From Megalonaias nervosa (Eukaryota; Mollusca; Bivalvia; Unionida; Unionidae): a stretch of DNA of 64,000 bases. The first letter of the stretch is position 1. Each line of letters opens with the position of its first letter. Below the pieces are notes generated by a model. It was not told the origin of the DNA. It ran no database searches and saw only the letters and a program-made list of their open reading frames with translations. Below are positions 22,346 through 33,970 of this stretch, piece after piece. The stretch spans positions 1 to 64,000 of the forward strand of contig JAECUM010000795.1 of the NCBI GenBank assembly GCA_016617855.1, in the 5' to 3' direction. A program made the position numbers and the translations under genes.

Positions 22346-23812
22346 CCTGATACAGTATTAAGGCCTAAGCCTTTGATTGAATTCAGGGCTGAGTAGGAAT
22401 CAACACTTTCATCTCTAGGTATCATCGTACTACGTGTTGCACGTTGCTCTCTTAGCTGAAGATGTGTGAATGTTGGCAAAGCTGATCTGATTGAATTTAT
22501 ATTATAGTTCTGTTCGGTCCTTCGGCCATGTACGACTTATTATAAAATGTACACAATTTAATTCTTAATCCTTATGGTAATAGGTCTGGACACGGGAAAA
22601 AATTAGAAGTGCGACCGGAGTCCCTAAGCGCCAGCGGAATTCTTCTGAAACGCCATAGATGTACTATTGATCAAATTTTGTACAGTTTTAACTAAATCGG
22701 GCGGTTCATAACAACCAATAATGTGTTAGCCATATATGATAATATAGAGAATCGTACAAATTACAAATTATGTTATTTATTCACATTCGAATTTGAATTT
22801 TGTGTACATAGTGTGCATAAATTTTACAAAACATATAAGCTTATCCGTGAGTAAAAGTTACTAATTTTTAAATTTAGTATCATGCCCTAAAATTTTACCT
22901 GATTTATGATTGTAATTTAGACGATGGCTTTAATTAGGTCAGATTTCGTAATTAAAAGAGATTAATCAAAAAGGGTTTTCAAAAAAGCTAAATGGAAAAC
23001 CCATAGAATCGGGCAAATTTGATCAGTCCGCCTCTGGAGAAGTCCGTCTCCGAGTATCTTCGCTGGGTAAGTCGTCGGGCAGGCTGACTATCATAAATAC
23101 GGCAATAGACTGCAATAGACAGAGTAATACAATATTGGTTTCTTTCTTACTAAAGCAGATCTGTGTACTTTTCGTTTTCCAAGTTGTATTTAATGGAAAA
23201 TTAAATGGAACGTCATAATGGAAGCATATTTACAACTTTTTAAATAGTAATTTAAGCATATATTTTTATTCTTTTTTATTTTAAAGATATCAAATAAGAC
23301 AATGAAAATACTAAACATTTGCAAGAAAGCAATCATAACGAAATTAAATATTACACCTCCACATAGTATACTAGCGAAAATTGGATGAACGGAAATATTA
23401 AATTTTTATTTAAGAAAGAAAGCCAGTAAATGCAGGTTTTGAGGTATGATTATTTATATTGATAATTGACACTGTTCACTGTAATTTATCAAAATGATTA
23501 ATAAGTTTGTTCACGATCATGGATTTGCTTTCTTATTTCATAAACCTTTTTTTAAAAAATTTAAAAAATCTTAACACTTGTACAATGTTACTTCAAAGTC
23601 TGGTCACACAAAGGGGTATAACTCTAGCAGAGGTAAATAGTACAACACAATAGAAACTCGAACTTCACTATTTGATGCATGAGTAAACCCTATAAACTGT
23701 AATTAAAACATCATTAAAAATTCGAACTTTGTCCTTTAACATGTGATTAATAGACAAAGTTAATATGCACACAAAATTAGCAACAAAAACAAAAATAAAG
23801 TTAAAATATTTT

Positions 23813-24154
23813 TCAGTGTAGATGTTGACAGTCAAAACAAGAAAAGGTTGCACAAAACCTGGTCATAGTATAATAATCGTAAGTTTGAAGTTGAATTTCG
23901 TGATAGACTTCATCATTTGTTTTAATTAGTGTAATCGTTGGTAATATTATTTTTAGCTTCTTGTGCTTGAGACCCGTGCCTATCAAACTTTTATAAAATA
24001 ATTGCAAATATCTTATCCTGTTTGGAAGGTTTATATTAATTAAAAATAAATCAGGTGACTTGTTATGATATGTTTTATGCACTATATTAAAAATTAACTT
24101 TAAACTCTGATGACATATCTCATGAAATAAAAAAGAACAATAACGATCTGACAT
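23813..24154 (-). CDS. Unassigned 113-codon open frame
   Basis: The frame runs from an ATG at 24154 without a stop for 113 codons in sequence so AT-rich that stops are expected about every 15 codons. The product is rich in Leu, Ile, Tyr and His (HEICHQSLKLIFNIVHK, NKSPDLFLININL, NRIRYLQLFYKSLIG) with no family I recognise and no clear membrane segment. It starts just inside a GC-richer patch (CGTTTCGGAGCG twice at 24155-24185). It could be a small gene transcribed away from SUFU, an old transposon piece, or chance. Confidence 0.25.
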   Translation of the reverse strand: MSDRYCSFLFHEICHQSLKLIFNIVHKTYHNKSPDLFLININLPNRIRYLQLFYKSLIGTGLKHKKLKIILPTITLIKTNDEVYHEIQLQTYDYYTMTRFCATFSCFDCQHLH

Positions 24155-24339
24155 CCGTTTCGGAGCGTCATGTGTTTCGGAGCGGCCATTTTATTGCGTT
24201 GATATCACGTGATAACTTGTAGTTAATGACGAAATTGTCTGACGTTTTCTTGACAGTGATGTCACGCTTTGCTGCAAGTTAAGAAAATGATTCGAGCTTG
24301 TCTAGATCCCGTAAGTATACACATTATGCATGACAATGA

Positions 24340-24362
24340 CAAAAAAAAAAAAAAAAAAAAAA
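24340..24362. repeat. Poly-A tract
   Basis: A run of about 22 adenines, possibly the tail of an old retroposed sequence. No source element was recognised upstream. Confidence 0.85.
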
Positions 24363-26085
24363 CCACCATCAAATTGCCTAATACACTTTTATTCCCCATT
24401 CAAAATATCTTTATTTTTTTCATAATGTCAATGAATTTAAACCCTTGGTACAACTTGTTTGTTGTCGACTGTCAAATGAATAAAATTAGGTGACTTATTA
24501 TCTCCGCCCGCTTCTCATTTTGTTTCCCGATATAAGGTCATTAATGAAATAATTATCAATTTCGCTTTTGAATTTAATGACTTTTCTTTTTCCTTTCTTT
24601 CCTTCTCCAGTTTTGATTAAAAAAAGTAATCTAATATATTGAAATCAATATGTATTTTTAAAAAGATAGATATTTATATTTTGGTACATTAAAATTTACG
24701 TAATTTTAGAAACAAAACAGTATTAAACGTTTCTAACCCTGTTATAAATGCATGATTTTCAGAAAGGTGGAAAACTGCATCGTTGTTATGATCAAGACAC
24801 TTTAACAAAAGCATACATATATACTAAGAAGAAGAAAATGTTGATTCGTATTAAGATTATTTATTGTTATAATCGCCATTGTTGTCATTTCCTGTGACCG
24901 TACATTTCTTTTATCATCTCTGAGATGGCCGCGAGTTGCACTGTGATCAACCCCTCCGAACAGATCACGTTATAAACCAGGAAAGCAAAACATGGTACTC
25001 ATAAATAAACTGTCACTGAACAAATTTCTGTAGCCATTCATATTTAGAAGTTTTGAATTTCAGTACAGGTGTAGTGATGATTCAAAGTGTAAATGAACTT
25101 TTAAGAAAATTATATTGTTTACGAATTATTCCATGATTTCTTCTTAAGGGCTTCGAAACCGGTACCTCGAGGATATTAATAACAACTACCAAATTTTAAA
25201 ACAATCTCGCCCGCGAAAAGACAAGCAATTCGTCTTTTATATTAAGGACCACACACGTTTTAATAATCGTTTTAATATAGTGAATACTTGCCCAGTGTAG
25301 CTTAATTGTTTAAATATATTCCGACATAAATATAATATTCGCAAGTAACTTGTCGTGTTTGATGGTTATACAAAATGTAAAATTTGTTATCAGTCAACAT
25401 AAAAGACGTTTTTAATATACAGAAGTATTTTCTTGTTCATTCGCATGATAAAAATATATTCTACTTCTGATTAGCTTATACCCAACGCTCCTCACATCTG
25501 AAACAGTTTGGGAATATCATGGGAGGGAGGTGAACCGAAGCACATCGAAGAGACGAGAATGAGTCAATAGGAATACTCTCGGCCTTTTCCGCAGTAGCGG
25601 AATGGATTGGGTGTTACAATTTTTCCGGAGACCAGTAGTAAATTAGAAAAGAAAACCAGTCTGGAAATTTAAAAAGGTCATAGAAGTTAATTCATTTTCT
25701 ATTGTATGGATATTATTGCTTATATTTTGTAATTATATACACTAATATAATGCATACATTGTATTTTCCATTTTAAATTTTAAATAATTTTTGGATCACA
25801 TGGGTTTTGTGTACCACTTGTATTTGGGTGGTCCGCTACCGGAAACGAGGATCTTACATTTATTTATTACACTCAGCCGGTTTAAAAACCAATAAAATAC
25901 AACAGTTCGCTTTGATCTGTATACAGCTTCATCGCTGACAAGCTTACAAAGCTTTAAAAACTTGAATTATAGTTATTCAAATCGATATTTATTAATAGAT
26001 TATTGATATAATGAGAAATTTTCATTATTTTGAAACTTATTAACCAGGTGGGAGCAACGTGGGAGTTGAACTGAATAGCTTCAAA

Positions 26086-26258
26086 ATGCCGTACAATCAG
26101 ACAGACATGGATGACAGAGGAGTCTACTATTCCTCAAATTATCCAAATTATTCAGTTCCAATGACACCTCCAGGATTAGAGGCAATTTATTCAGCATGTA
26201 GGAAATTATATCCCGACCAACCGAATCCGCTACAAGTTACGGCTTTGGTAAAATATTG
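26086..26258 (+). CDS. SUFU: Suppressor of fused, coding exon 1
   Basis: SUFU binds GLI/Ci transcription factors in the cytoplasm and cilium, holding them inactive until Hedgehog signalling releases them. The exon encodes 57 codons plus two bases. After a family-variable head (MPYNQTDMDD...) it enters the conserved N-terminal SUFU domain: PPGLEAIYSACRKL, then YPDQPNPLQVTALVKYW, nearly as in vertebrates. The start is the ATG at 26086-26088 (context AAAATGC). An in-frame TAA at 26041-26043 excludes a longer N-terminus unless a 5' splice joins here (a CAG at 26044-26046 could be an acceptor for a 5' UTR intron). The exon ends ...TAT TG|GTAAGT, splitting the Trp codon (phase 2). Human coding exon 1, as I recall, is 182 nt with the same phase. 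Confidence 0.95.
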
Positions 26259-27293
26259 GTAAGTGTTTGTCTTGTACTTTATATTGGAACACCGTGGAAG
26301 CCATTTTGTGTTTATTGTGTATTTACAAGGTATCCACGTTGCTGTTTACAGTCAAATCGTATCGAGACACGCTGAAATGATTTTTATTTGTTGGCCTGAT
26401 GTATTAGTTGCATCTTAAATAGCTAATATTATGAGTCGGTTTTACGTATTTTTGATTTTATAGACGATAATGTTACATACAATTATAGATGCCCATAGGC
26501 TATACATAAGCTCTTCAGTTATTGTGCAAGTTGCATGTTTGGTAGGCCTCGTCTAAATATGTCCGTAAACTCTAGCACAGATTTTGTTTGCATGTCTTTC
26601 CTGTAACAGCTACGTAATGGTCTTTGATGTAATATTGATTGACAAGCTGCGACATTTTCGACTCAGATTCTCAAAAATTACTCCAGCTGAAATAGACGGC
26701 AGCAAATGACCTATGACCTTGTACTTGAAGTACAGTATTAAGTATTCCAAGCACTTTTAGGATATTAGCAAATACATTTAAAAGCACTAAGCTGTTGTTA
26801 CCATTCTTAAGACCTTAATATGAAAATAAAATGTTGAAAAAATATTGTAAATCGGTCAAGATATAACCTTCCAGAGTATTTGAGGGACATCAGAAATTTG
26901 CGATCCCCACCGAAAATGCAATAGGTTGTTTCGGCATGACATCACAAGCTTAGCGACCTACTTTCCGCCAGATTGCGGAGGTGAAAACAATTGCTTAGTA
27001 ACAGTACAGTAGCGTTAGTTATGTTTGATATTGCAAACTGTTTTAATTTACCTATATTTTGTTTATTATTTCTGTTTTCTGTTCAGAAGTGCTGCATAAT
27101 CATCTGTACAAGCAGGATATAAAACCACGAATGTGTGTCCGTCGAATATTGTTATAGATGTAATATATTTTAGGTTGATAAGGGTGGCAGTGGTGTGTAC
27201 ATGTCACGTACATGTGTGCACGACAATATACACCAATTAGTGTCAAGGCTGTGTTTGTTATATAGTTTGTATATTGTACTTCTCATTTATAAA

Positions 27294-27524
27294 ATGACAA
27301 ATATAAATGCAAGGATCATAAAGTCATTTGGCCATTCTTGCAATGTTTTCGGTTACAAAGAGACGTTGAATAGCGATGCTAATGCACAATATTTTCAGAA
27401 ACTTAAAGTTGTGGAAATTAATGATTGTCCTATAAATTGCAAGCAGATATTTGGGTAAATAACCCAACAAATTGGCGTGAAGTGACACGGCCTGATGTTT
27501 GCAACTATCTTACTTATACACCTG
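27294..27524 (+). pseudogene. Exon-like fragment of a transposon-associated protein (possible SWIM/YqaJ type N-terminus)
   Basis: An ATG at 27294 starts a frame MTNINARIIKSFGHSCNVF..., ending at a stop at 27456-27458. Shifting frame once just past it, the sequence continues NPTNWREVTRPDVCNYLTY up to a good donor (CCTG|GTTAGT, 27524/27525). The W--VT-PD--NYL pattern recalls the N-terminal region of the multicopy SWIM/YqaJ-nuclease proteins of corals and molluscs, which is memory-based and uncertain. The frameshift and lack of a partner exon suggest a relic. Confidence 0.35.
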
Positions 27525-28244
27525 GTTAGTTGTTTTTTGTAAAACAAAATATTTGTTGAAGTAATTGTACACCTTTTTCTTAAACCTATTTTTCTTTAAT
27601 TAAACTATATCAGAATCTGAAATTTTCAGTCAGTATTACCTGTGATCCTAATTATTTTTAAAAGTTCTCATTAATTTATATTTTTCCATTATTATTATTA
27701 TTCTTTAATTGTCCTATTAAACCTTGATTAATAAGCACTAAAAGTTGTGTATTTTTCATGTATCCATGCTGCATTTATAATAATTTTCCTTTTGCATATG
27801 ATGGTTTGTGCACCTACCAACACTGCAAATCTTAGGCATATCTTAAAATGTATAAATGTCTCCGACACGTTACTGAAGACACTAGAACAATGGCGTCTGT
27901 TTTCACGTCCGAATTTGTAACTATACACTGAAAATGCCCGGATGTGAAAAAGTGCCCGGATTCCCGACCCAACCTATTACCATCAACTTCGGATGAGTAA
28001 AAAAAAAAATAATTTGAAGCTATACAACAGTGGCATTTACTGCAAAGCTAGACAAGTTCCTTGTTATTCAAGAAATGCAAGCACTACAATCATACACAAA
28101 AAATCGTTTTTATTAGGTTCACTCTAAAACAGTAAAACTACAGAGGATGGCCTTACGGGAAAAGCCAGAAATCGAGCTTTTCTACGACTTTGCAACCTTG
28201 CTATAATAAGACTATGACATTTAAATGCAAATTAAAGTATGTTT

Positions 28245-28670
28245 CTATGAGAAAACCTTCTGAAAACAAAGCCCAATTTTTTCTGTGCCAATGGGTATGA
28301 AACTTTTGCTGTACCAGATCATAGAAATTGGGAAAAAGGGCAAAAATTTGAATGTCCGAAACAAAATGCAAAAATGACAATTTTCAAAAGGACACAACTT
28401 TTTTAATTTATTAACAGATTTTAATGATTCTTGCACCTAAATGCAGGGTATTATATGAAGAATTCATGCAGTATACAAAGAATGTCAACGTTAATGTGAA
28501 AGCAGGTTTTAAAGCAGAAACGATATCTGTAAATAGGCAGAAGTGGCAAAAACAACAACTTTCAGAAAAGTTTATATCTTCATCAATTAGTAACTGATTT
28601 TGATAGTTTTTGTACCAAAATGGAGCATATTACAGCCTTAATGATTACATACTAATACAGCAGATATAAT
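28245..28670. repeat. Imperfect tandem duplication, unit about 180 bp
   Basis: The block around 28381-28470 (TTTTCAAAAGGACACAACTT... AACAGATTTTAATGATTCTTGCACC) resembles 28558-28655 (TTTCAGAAAAGTTTATATC... AACTGATTTTGATAGTTTTTGTACC). The copies are clearly diverged, so the duplication is old. Confidence 0.5.
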
Positions 28671-28809
28671 TACGATAAAGCAATGATAGGTTGACAAAAT
28701 ATCAAAGTCTTTCACTACGACTAATGTTTTGAAGATAATGTCCACTTCAAACAGTAGATACAATTGTAAATGTCATAAAGGACTGCTTAATCAGAAAAGT
28801 AACAGCTTT

Positions 28810-28930
28810 AACAAAGTTTTAGCTTGAGATTTTTATTCTGCTGTATTGTTGGTCAGTGTGTCCAATATTTTCAACTTTCCAAGTTTGGCCATCACTTGAA
28901 ACTGGTTGTTTTAATCCACTCAAAAACCTG
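28810..28930 (-). pseudogene. Candidate - strand terminal exon, unknown protein
   Basis: On the - strand an acceptor-like ACACATTTCAG (near 28930) is followed by an open stretch reading FLSGLKQPVSSDGQTWKVEN then IGHTDQQYSRIKISS and a stop. The composition looks protein-like and ends naturally. It may be the continuation of the candidate exon at 29266-29412. No family was recognised. Confidence 0.3.
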
Positions 28931-29265
28931 AAATGTGTATGGTTAGAAAAAGTTAATTCAAATGCATTTGAGCTAATGAATGCAATAAAGCAAAAGAAAA
29001 ATATTAAGAAGTAAAAGAATTTAAATTTGTGTAGATGAGATGTTCAGCCCCAAAAGTTTTTTATTTTTAAAAATGGTCTTGTTTTGTGGTTGAGCACTGC
29101 TTGTTTTTTGATTTCCTGCATTTTTCAAAATTATTGGATAAAATGTGGAGTAAAAATGGAAAACTACCTGTGGCAGTCACATCAGTTCTCACCTTCTACT
29201 TAATGGTAAAATCACTACAAAATATTCAACCATGCAAATATAAAATCGTAAAATCTTACCTTATC

Positions 29266-29412
29266 CCAACTGCATTTTCCTGTTTCACATAAACAATATA
29301 GTTGGACAAAGAGCTTGTTGGTACAATTCACCACTGGAAGACTGATGTGCTGTCTCTTTCCCTGGGCCAAAAAAATGCTTTTCTAAAATCTGGTATACAG
29401 CATCACCTACAG
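29266..29412 (-). pseudogene. Candidate - strand internal exon, unknown protein
   Basis: It is bounded by ATAATCAAATCTGTAG (acceptor) and GGGATAAG|GTAAGA (donor) on the - strand. One frame reads GDAVYQILEKHFFGPGKETA, HQSSSGELYQQALCPT and then reaches TGA. A second frame covers the end (LCETGKCSWDK) and would join in phase to the exon at 28810-28930. The good splice sites and protein-like text support a former gene. A frame change inside the exon argues it is dead. Confidence 0.3.
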
Positions 29413-29504
29413 ATTTGATTATAAAAAAACAAAAACACACAATGTATTCATTGTACAGAATAGAATTAGAACTATAGCTTGTTCCACATAGCATCACAGA
29501 TTTT

Positions 29505-29645
29505 TCCTATCTGTAAGTGGTCAGGTCAGCATCATTAAATGAGGCTGAATTCATTCATTCCACACAAAATATTTAAAATGAATTAGGTACTTAGCTACAT
29601 TTAATGATGCTGACCTGAAAATTTACCAAGTTGTTACAGACTGGA
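29505..29645. mobile_element. Foldback MITE, family 2, copy 1
   Basis: Inverted arms: CAGGTCAGCATCATTAAATG near 29522 pairs with CATTTAATGATGCTGACCTG near 29599. The outer part (TTTTTCCTATCTGTAA) pairs less well. The same core is present at 39144-39330. Confidence 0.75.
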
Positions 29646-32139
29646 TATATTAGAAATGCCATGTAGATATATGGAAATTGGGGATAGGTCTCGTAGTTTT
29701 AACGTGGAATGCCAGTCTATAGCTAGCTAGATTTACAATGTCCTTTCATTGTTAATAAACACTTACCCCAAATTTTGGACCTTGCTCAAAATTATAAAGC
29801 AAAAGAAACAAAGTGAAAAGATATAAAGAAGGGTAACAGAGCCCATTTTCCTTTTGGTGAATTGTGTTTGCAAACAGAAGGGTCTAAGGTCACAATTTTA
29901 TCCCTATCCAGTTCATTCTGTTAATTATTACTTGCTCTGTCACATACAAAAAGAGAAAATATTATGTCTACAAATTTACTTTAAATACGTAAAATAACAT
30001 GCCAAGCTTCATCTGAGGCCATTTTTGCATGTGTATTTCATGTGTAAAATGACTTAGCTGAGGAAATTGGACTTGAAAGATTTTCCTTGAACCGTAGAAT
30101 ATGACCTCCAATTAATGACTTCAGGTACTCAAAAATCAGATATAAAGACAAAAATAAATATAAAACATTAAAAACGAATCATTTTACTTACAAACTAGCG
30201 ATAAATAATCCATGGATGGAATATCAGAGGCCATAATATGTCTTGGATTTTACATCGAGTCAGGTGGCATAAGTGTTAGGCCAGCCATTGCATATGGCTT
30301 ATTCCCAGCATACTTTAAAAAGCTCGGTGATCTCATGTGGTATCACTGAAAATTCTGCTGTTTATACAGAAATAAAGTATAATGAACATGCTTTAAAATG
30401 ATATCAAATTTGTATTCAAAATTGAGATTTACCTTAAAATTGTCATTTTGAAGTTTATATAGTGTAAAATTTTAAGCAAAAAAAAAAAAGATTTACACAG
30501 TAAAGATATAAAAATGTAGGTCATTCTCTCTGCTTTACAATGGCGTTAGATATAGTAATATGGGAATTGCCAGGCATAATCCCAAGCCTTACAATAAACA
30601 TGCATGTAATATTTCGACATTTGGATGAATCGCCACTGCACAAATTATGCCCTTTACATACCTCAAACATATTTTTAAATATGAAAATAAAGAAAAAAAC
30701 AAAGATTTATGAATAAAATGATAGAAGAAAGTAGTTCTTGTGATAAATACATATATTTATTGATTTTATGAATAGTGATGGCATACAATTTATTGTTAAA
30801 AATGTGCAAAATTGTCTTTTGCCCTGCTGGCATCCCATTGACCTGGTCAGCTAGGGCAGCTTGGAATACCTAATAGTATGCTCAAGACGAGTGCCAACCC
30901 GGATATTTTTCTGCTTTAATCAGAATGCATAATTTTAGCCTGGAAATGAGTTTTTCCAATCCAGTGTTGTCCCCTAGGTGTTCAAATTTGAGTTAAAATA
31001 CCCCATTGTTATCAGACCGGGGGTCAGACTGAGTAGAAAACAAATAAAAATGAACCTACTCAGCCCATATCAGAATCAGCCCATTAACATTTTCAGCACA
31101 TAATGAACTATATAATAGTAATGTGGATGTAATGTTCATTTTTCAACTGTCATTTCATTTTTATTTAATCTTCATACATTCTTTCAACTGTCATTTTTTT
31201 GCAATAGAAATATAGGGGAAAAGATCACACTTCCAGAGTAATTAATTTGTATACTGTATGATCAGCATTTTGAAACTGTCTTTGTTTGCCGCTTTGTTAA
31301 TTGTTCAGTGACTTGAATTAGCAAGGGTATATTCATGTGTGAATCTGATTACAGCCATCTGTATACCGTAAATTTTATATCAGCAGTTCATATTTTCCTG
31401 TATTATAAGTTTAAAAGGTCTCTGTTCTTGTATGGTCGCTATTTTAATTAAGGTAAATTTTATAAAAATTTAAATAAGAGACAATGAAGCATTTCTCATG
31501 TATTTATTTTTTAGTAAAATATTTTGTATCTTGCCCGTCTTTGGTCTGTCTTATTCCTTCTGTCAGTATTAAGCATAATGAAATATTTTATTGATACAAA
31601 TCTTTTCTTGACCCAATTTAATGCCTGTAAATTGTTCATAGGAAGAACAATTTTGATCTGGAAGTGTTTTGATGATATTTAAGGTGAAGAACATTCAACA
31701 GTCAGGATTGAATTGATTTGGTTAAAAGATACATTAGTTTTAAATTGTAAAACAAGTAATTAATTTAATCTCAGTAAATGAGAATAAATTACTATGTTGA
31801 CATGCACTTTAATTAACTCCAAAAGTAAACTGTTGACAGAAAAATCAAAACATGCAACATTTTTACTTTTTATTTCAGTGATCAATAATAATAAATGTGT
31901 TTCTTTTTATTGTTCAGTGGTAATACAAGCCATACAAGATCAAAGGGAAGGCTGGTGGTGTTGTAGGCCAACTCCATAAAGGGCTGAATATGTTATTGGG
32001 AGATATATTAATTAAATATGTATGGGCTGAGATCTCCAGTCACTGTCAGAATGGGGGAAAGGATGAAATTAACAATTTGGGGTTCTCTGATGCACAAATG
32101 AGTAGAGAGAAACATTGCAACCTTTCATTTTAGCTTTTT

Positions 32140-32410
32140 TTTCAATGCAGTTGCTGATAACTGTAATGAGAATAATTCATTATGTGAAATTTTTCATGGA
32201 TTTTTTTAAAACCTTTGAAAGTTTTGGAAAAGTCATGGAATTTATGAGTGTAGTTCAAAAAATTGTTGACTGCTAAGCACTGATTACTAAACTTGTTTCT
32301 AACATGAAAAAAGTTTGATAAGTGCAAGATGTTGTGGTCCTTCAGTTTTGTGAAATGGAAAAATCATGGAATTTGTTTTTGTTAAGTCTGTTCATAGTGT
32401 ATGTATTGCA
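32140..32410 (+). repeat. Dispersed repeat, copy 1
   Basis: Shares with 51720-52020 a run of words in the same order: GTTGATAACTG-like start, GTTTTGGAAAAGTCATGGA, GTGGTCCTTCAGTTTTGTGA, AATTTGTTTTTGTTAAGTCTG. The orientation is the same. It is unclassified, with no coding content or terminal structure seen. Confidence 0.55.
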
Positions 32411-33810
32411 TTTCAAACTCCCCTTGCTTATCCATTCAACCAATATTATGTGATCTATCACTATAGTCGATAAGAAACATAATGTAAGTCTACCAAAGCT
32501 AGCTTTTGTTAGTTATTACTTTGAAAATAGATTGTGTATCTGATGGATATCCTTATTATTACATTAACAGATAGCTAATAAACATAATTATTGTGGAAAT
32601 GCCAGTATTGGGTTATACACCATCAGCCGGCTACAAGTGCCTTGGCTACTTAAGATGGCAGATTAGTCGGTCTTTGAATGTTTATGTACTGAATACTAGG
32701 AATTATCAATACAGCTTTAAGAAGGCTCAGAAACTGGGCATCATGGATCCTCAGTCTCTAGGAATTGGGTGTTCATTTGAGAAATACATTGGGCATAAAA
32801 TCATTACATTCAAAGCAAATTGATAAAAGTTTAATATAATAAATCTTACTATAATTATTGGTACTGTTAAGTTTTATTACACATTTGCATCTGCATTTTT
32901 GTGAATATGACAATTCTGAATTTAATTTCTGTTCATACATTTCATTTTATTGCCTAATAGGGCTTTTTGTTTGTAACCTATTAGAGAAAATATACATCAT
33001 CAGGAAACAGTTTCACTTATCACAGAGGGTCCAGACTAAATTATTGAGGGTTTGCATGATGCACAGTTATAAAATATTGGGGTCCAAGACTAGCAAGGTT
33101 TATTCTAGGTTGGGCCCTTGCAGCAGTGACCTTATTTTTTCATCTTTGGCATAAGAAGTTCCCTCCATTGATGGCTGTAGGGCACATAAAACAGACCTAA
33201 GAAAATAAAGATCATTTACCACTGATTTTAGACTGTTTCAACATTTTCCAAGCTACTCAAGATAGCGGTCATTGCCAAAGAAGCATAGAAAAATCAATTT
33301 TATTGGCTAAAAGAAAAATCTTGCAGATTTTGATTGGCTTGGATGCAAATGTCAGAACATAATCATTGTTAGAATATGTAAAGAAGAAAACATGAAATCT
33401 TTTGCCAAAACGTGACTGCATTTATTTCCAGAGTAGTGTAGATAGAGGGGAAAAAGCAGACTTGGATACCCAAAATAGATTCTAGAAGGGAATGGTTACT
33501 CTAGGATGAGGTATTCAACTCACAGTATGAATGGCTAACCACAGGAGAGGCTCATGGTCACTGTGATTGAATTGTGCATTTCTTAATTTTTGCTATAGTT
33601 ATTCACTATTCCATCATTATATTGGATGATTCAGTCATTGAATCAGACTAAGCATCATTTGCTACACTTTCCCTGTTAGCTGAAATAACTTGTACAGAAA
33701 CATTGGACATGGAAATTGTAGAAAAACATTCAGTCTGATTCAGCAATAATTGTTTCATAGATTATAATGTTAGAAAAGTGAGTATTTATAGCAGAAAAAT
33801 TAATGTCATA

Positions 33811-33970
33811 ATCTCACCACTGTCCGCTTGGGTTTCAACTCGGCCAACCTGGGTACTTGTGATAGTTTGCCAGTAGCTACCTGTGGGTCAGTGGTTCTAA
33901 CCAGGTCTTCTCTGGTTCTTCCAGAATATGCTGGCCACCATGTATAGCCTGCAAATGCTCCACAAATGGA
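33811..33970 (+). mobile_element. SINE family 1, diverged truncated copy
   Basis: Matches the 6018-6272 SINE from just before the B box (CTGTCCGCTTGGGTTTCAAC) through GCCAGTAGCTACCTGTGGGTCAG, TGGTTCT, and CTGGCCACCATGTATAGCCTG. The A box and the (ACA)n tail are missing. Confidence 0.75.

Larger units (their letters stand above)
16440..23060. mobile_element. Nested inverted-repeat block around a RecQ-like fragment (candidate DNA transposon)
   Basis: A ~400-500 base sequence occurs four times: A (16480-16903, continued at 18714-18960), B (18960-19440), C (20950-21500, inverted) and D (22500-23020, inverted). Shared landmarks are the GGGTTTTCA...TTGGCC outer end, ATTACAATATGTGGC, GGAATAGCC(C/T)GA, ATGGCGTTTC and GGGGACTCCA-CCGG. 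The left copies point right and the right copies point left, so the block is a long, diverged, nested palindrome. Between B and C lies a RecQ-like helicase fragment, and between C and D a GC-richer coding remnant. This layout fits a TIR transposon carrying accessory helicase sequence, inserted or duplicated more than once. It is not assigned to a superfamily. Confidence 0.55.
23061..26040. other. AT-rich stretch upstream of SUFU
   Basis: It holds a poly-A tract at 24340-24362 and one unexplained open frame (listed separately). From about 25500 the sequence includes TTTTCCGCAGTAGCGGAA and a CCAATAAAA word near 25890, which could belong to the SUFU promoter or 5' untranslated region. No CpG-island-like promoter is apparent and no transcription start can be fixed from sequence alone. 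Confidence 0.4.

Noticed and set aside
26059..26085. Earlier GTG start for SUFU
   Set aside because: Animal genes start at ATG. The ATG at 26086 gives a length and phase close to known SUFU, and a TAA lies just upstream in frame.
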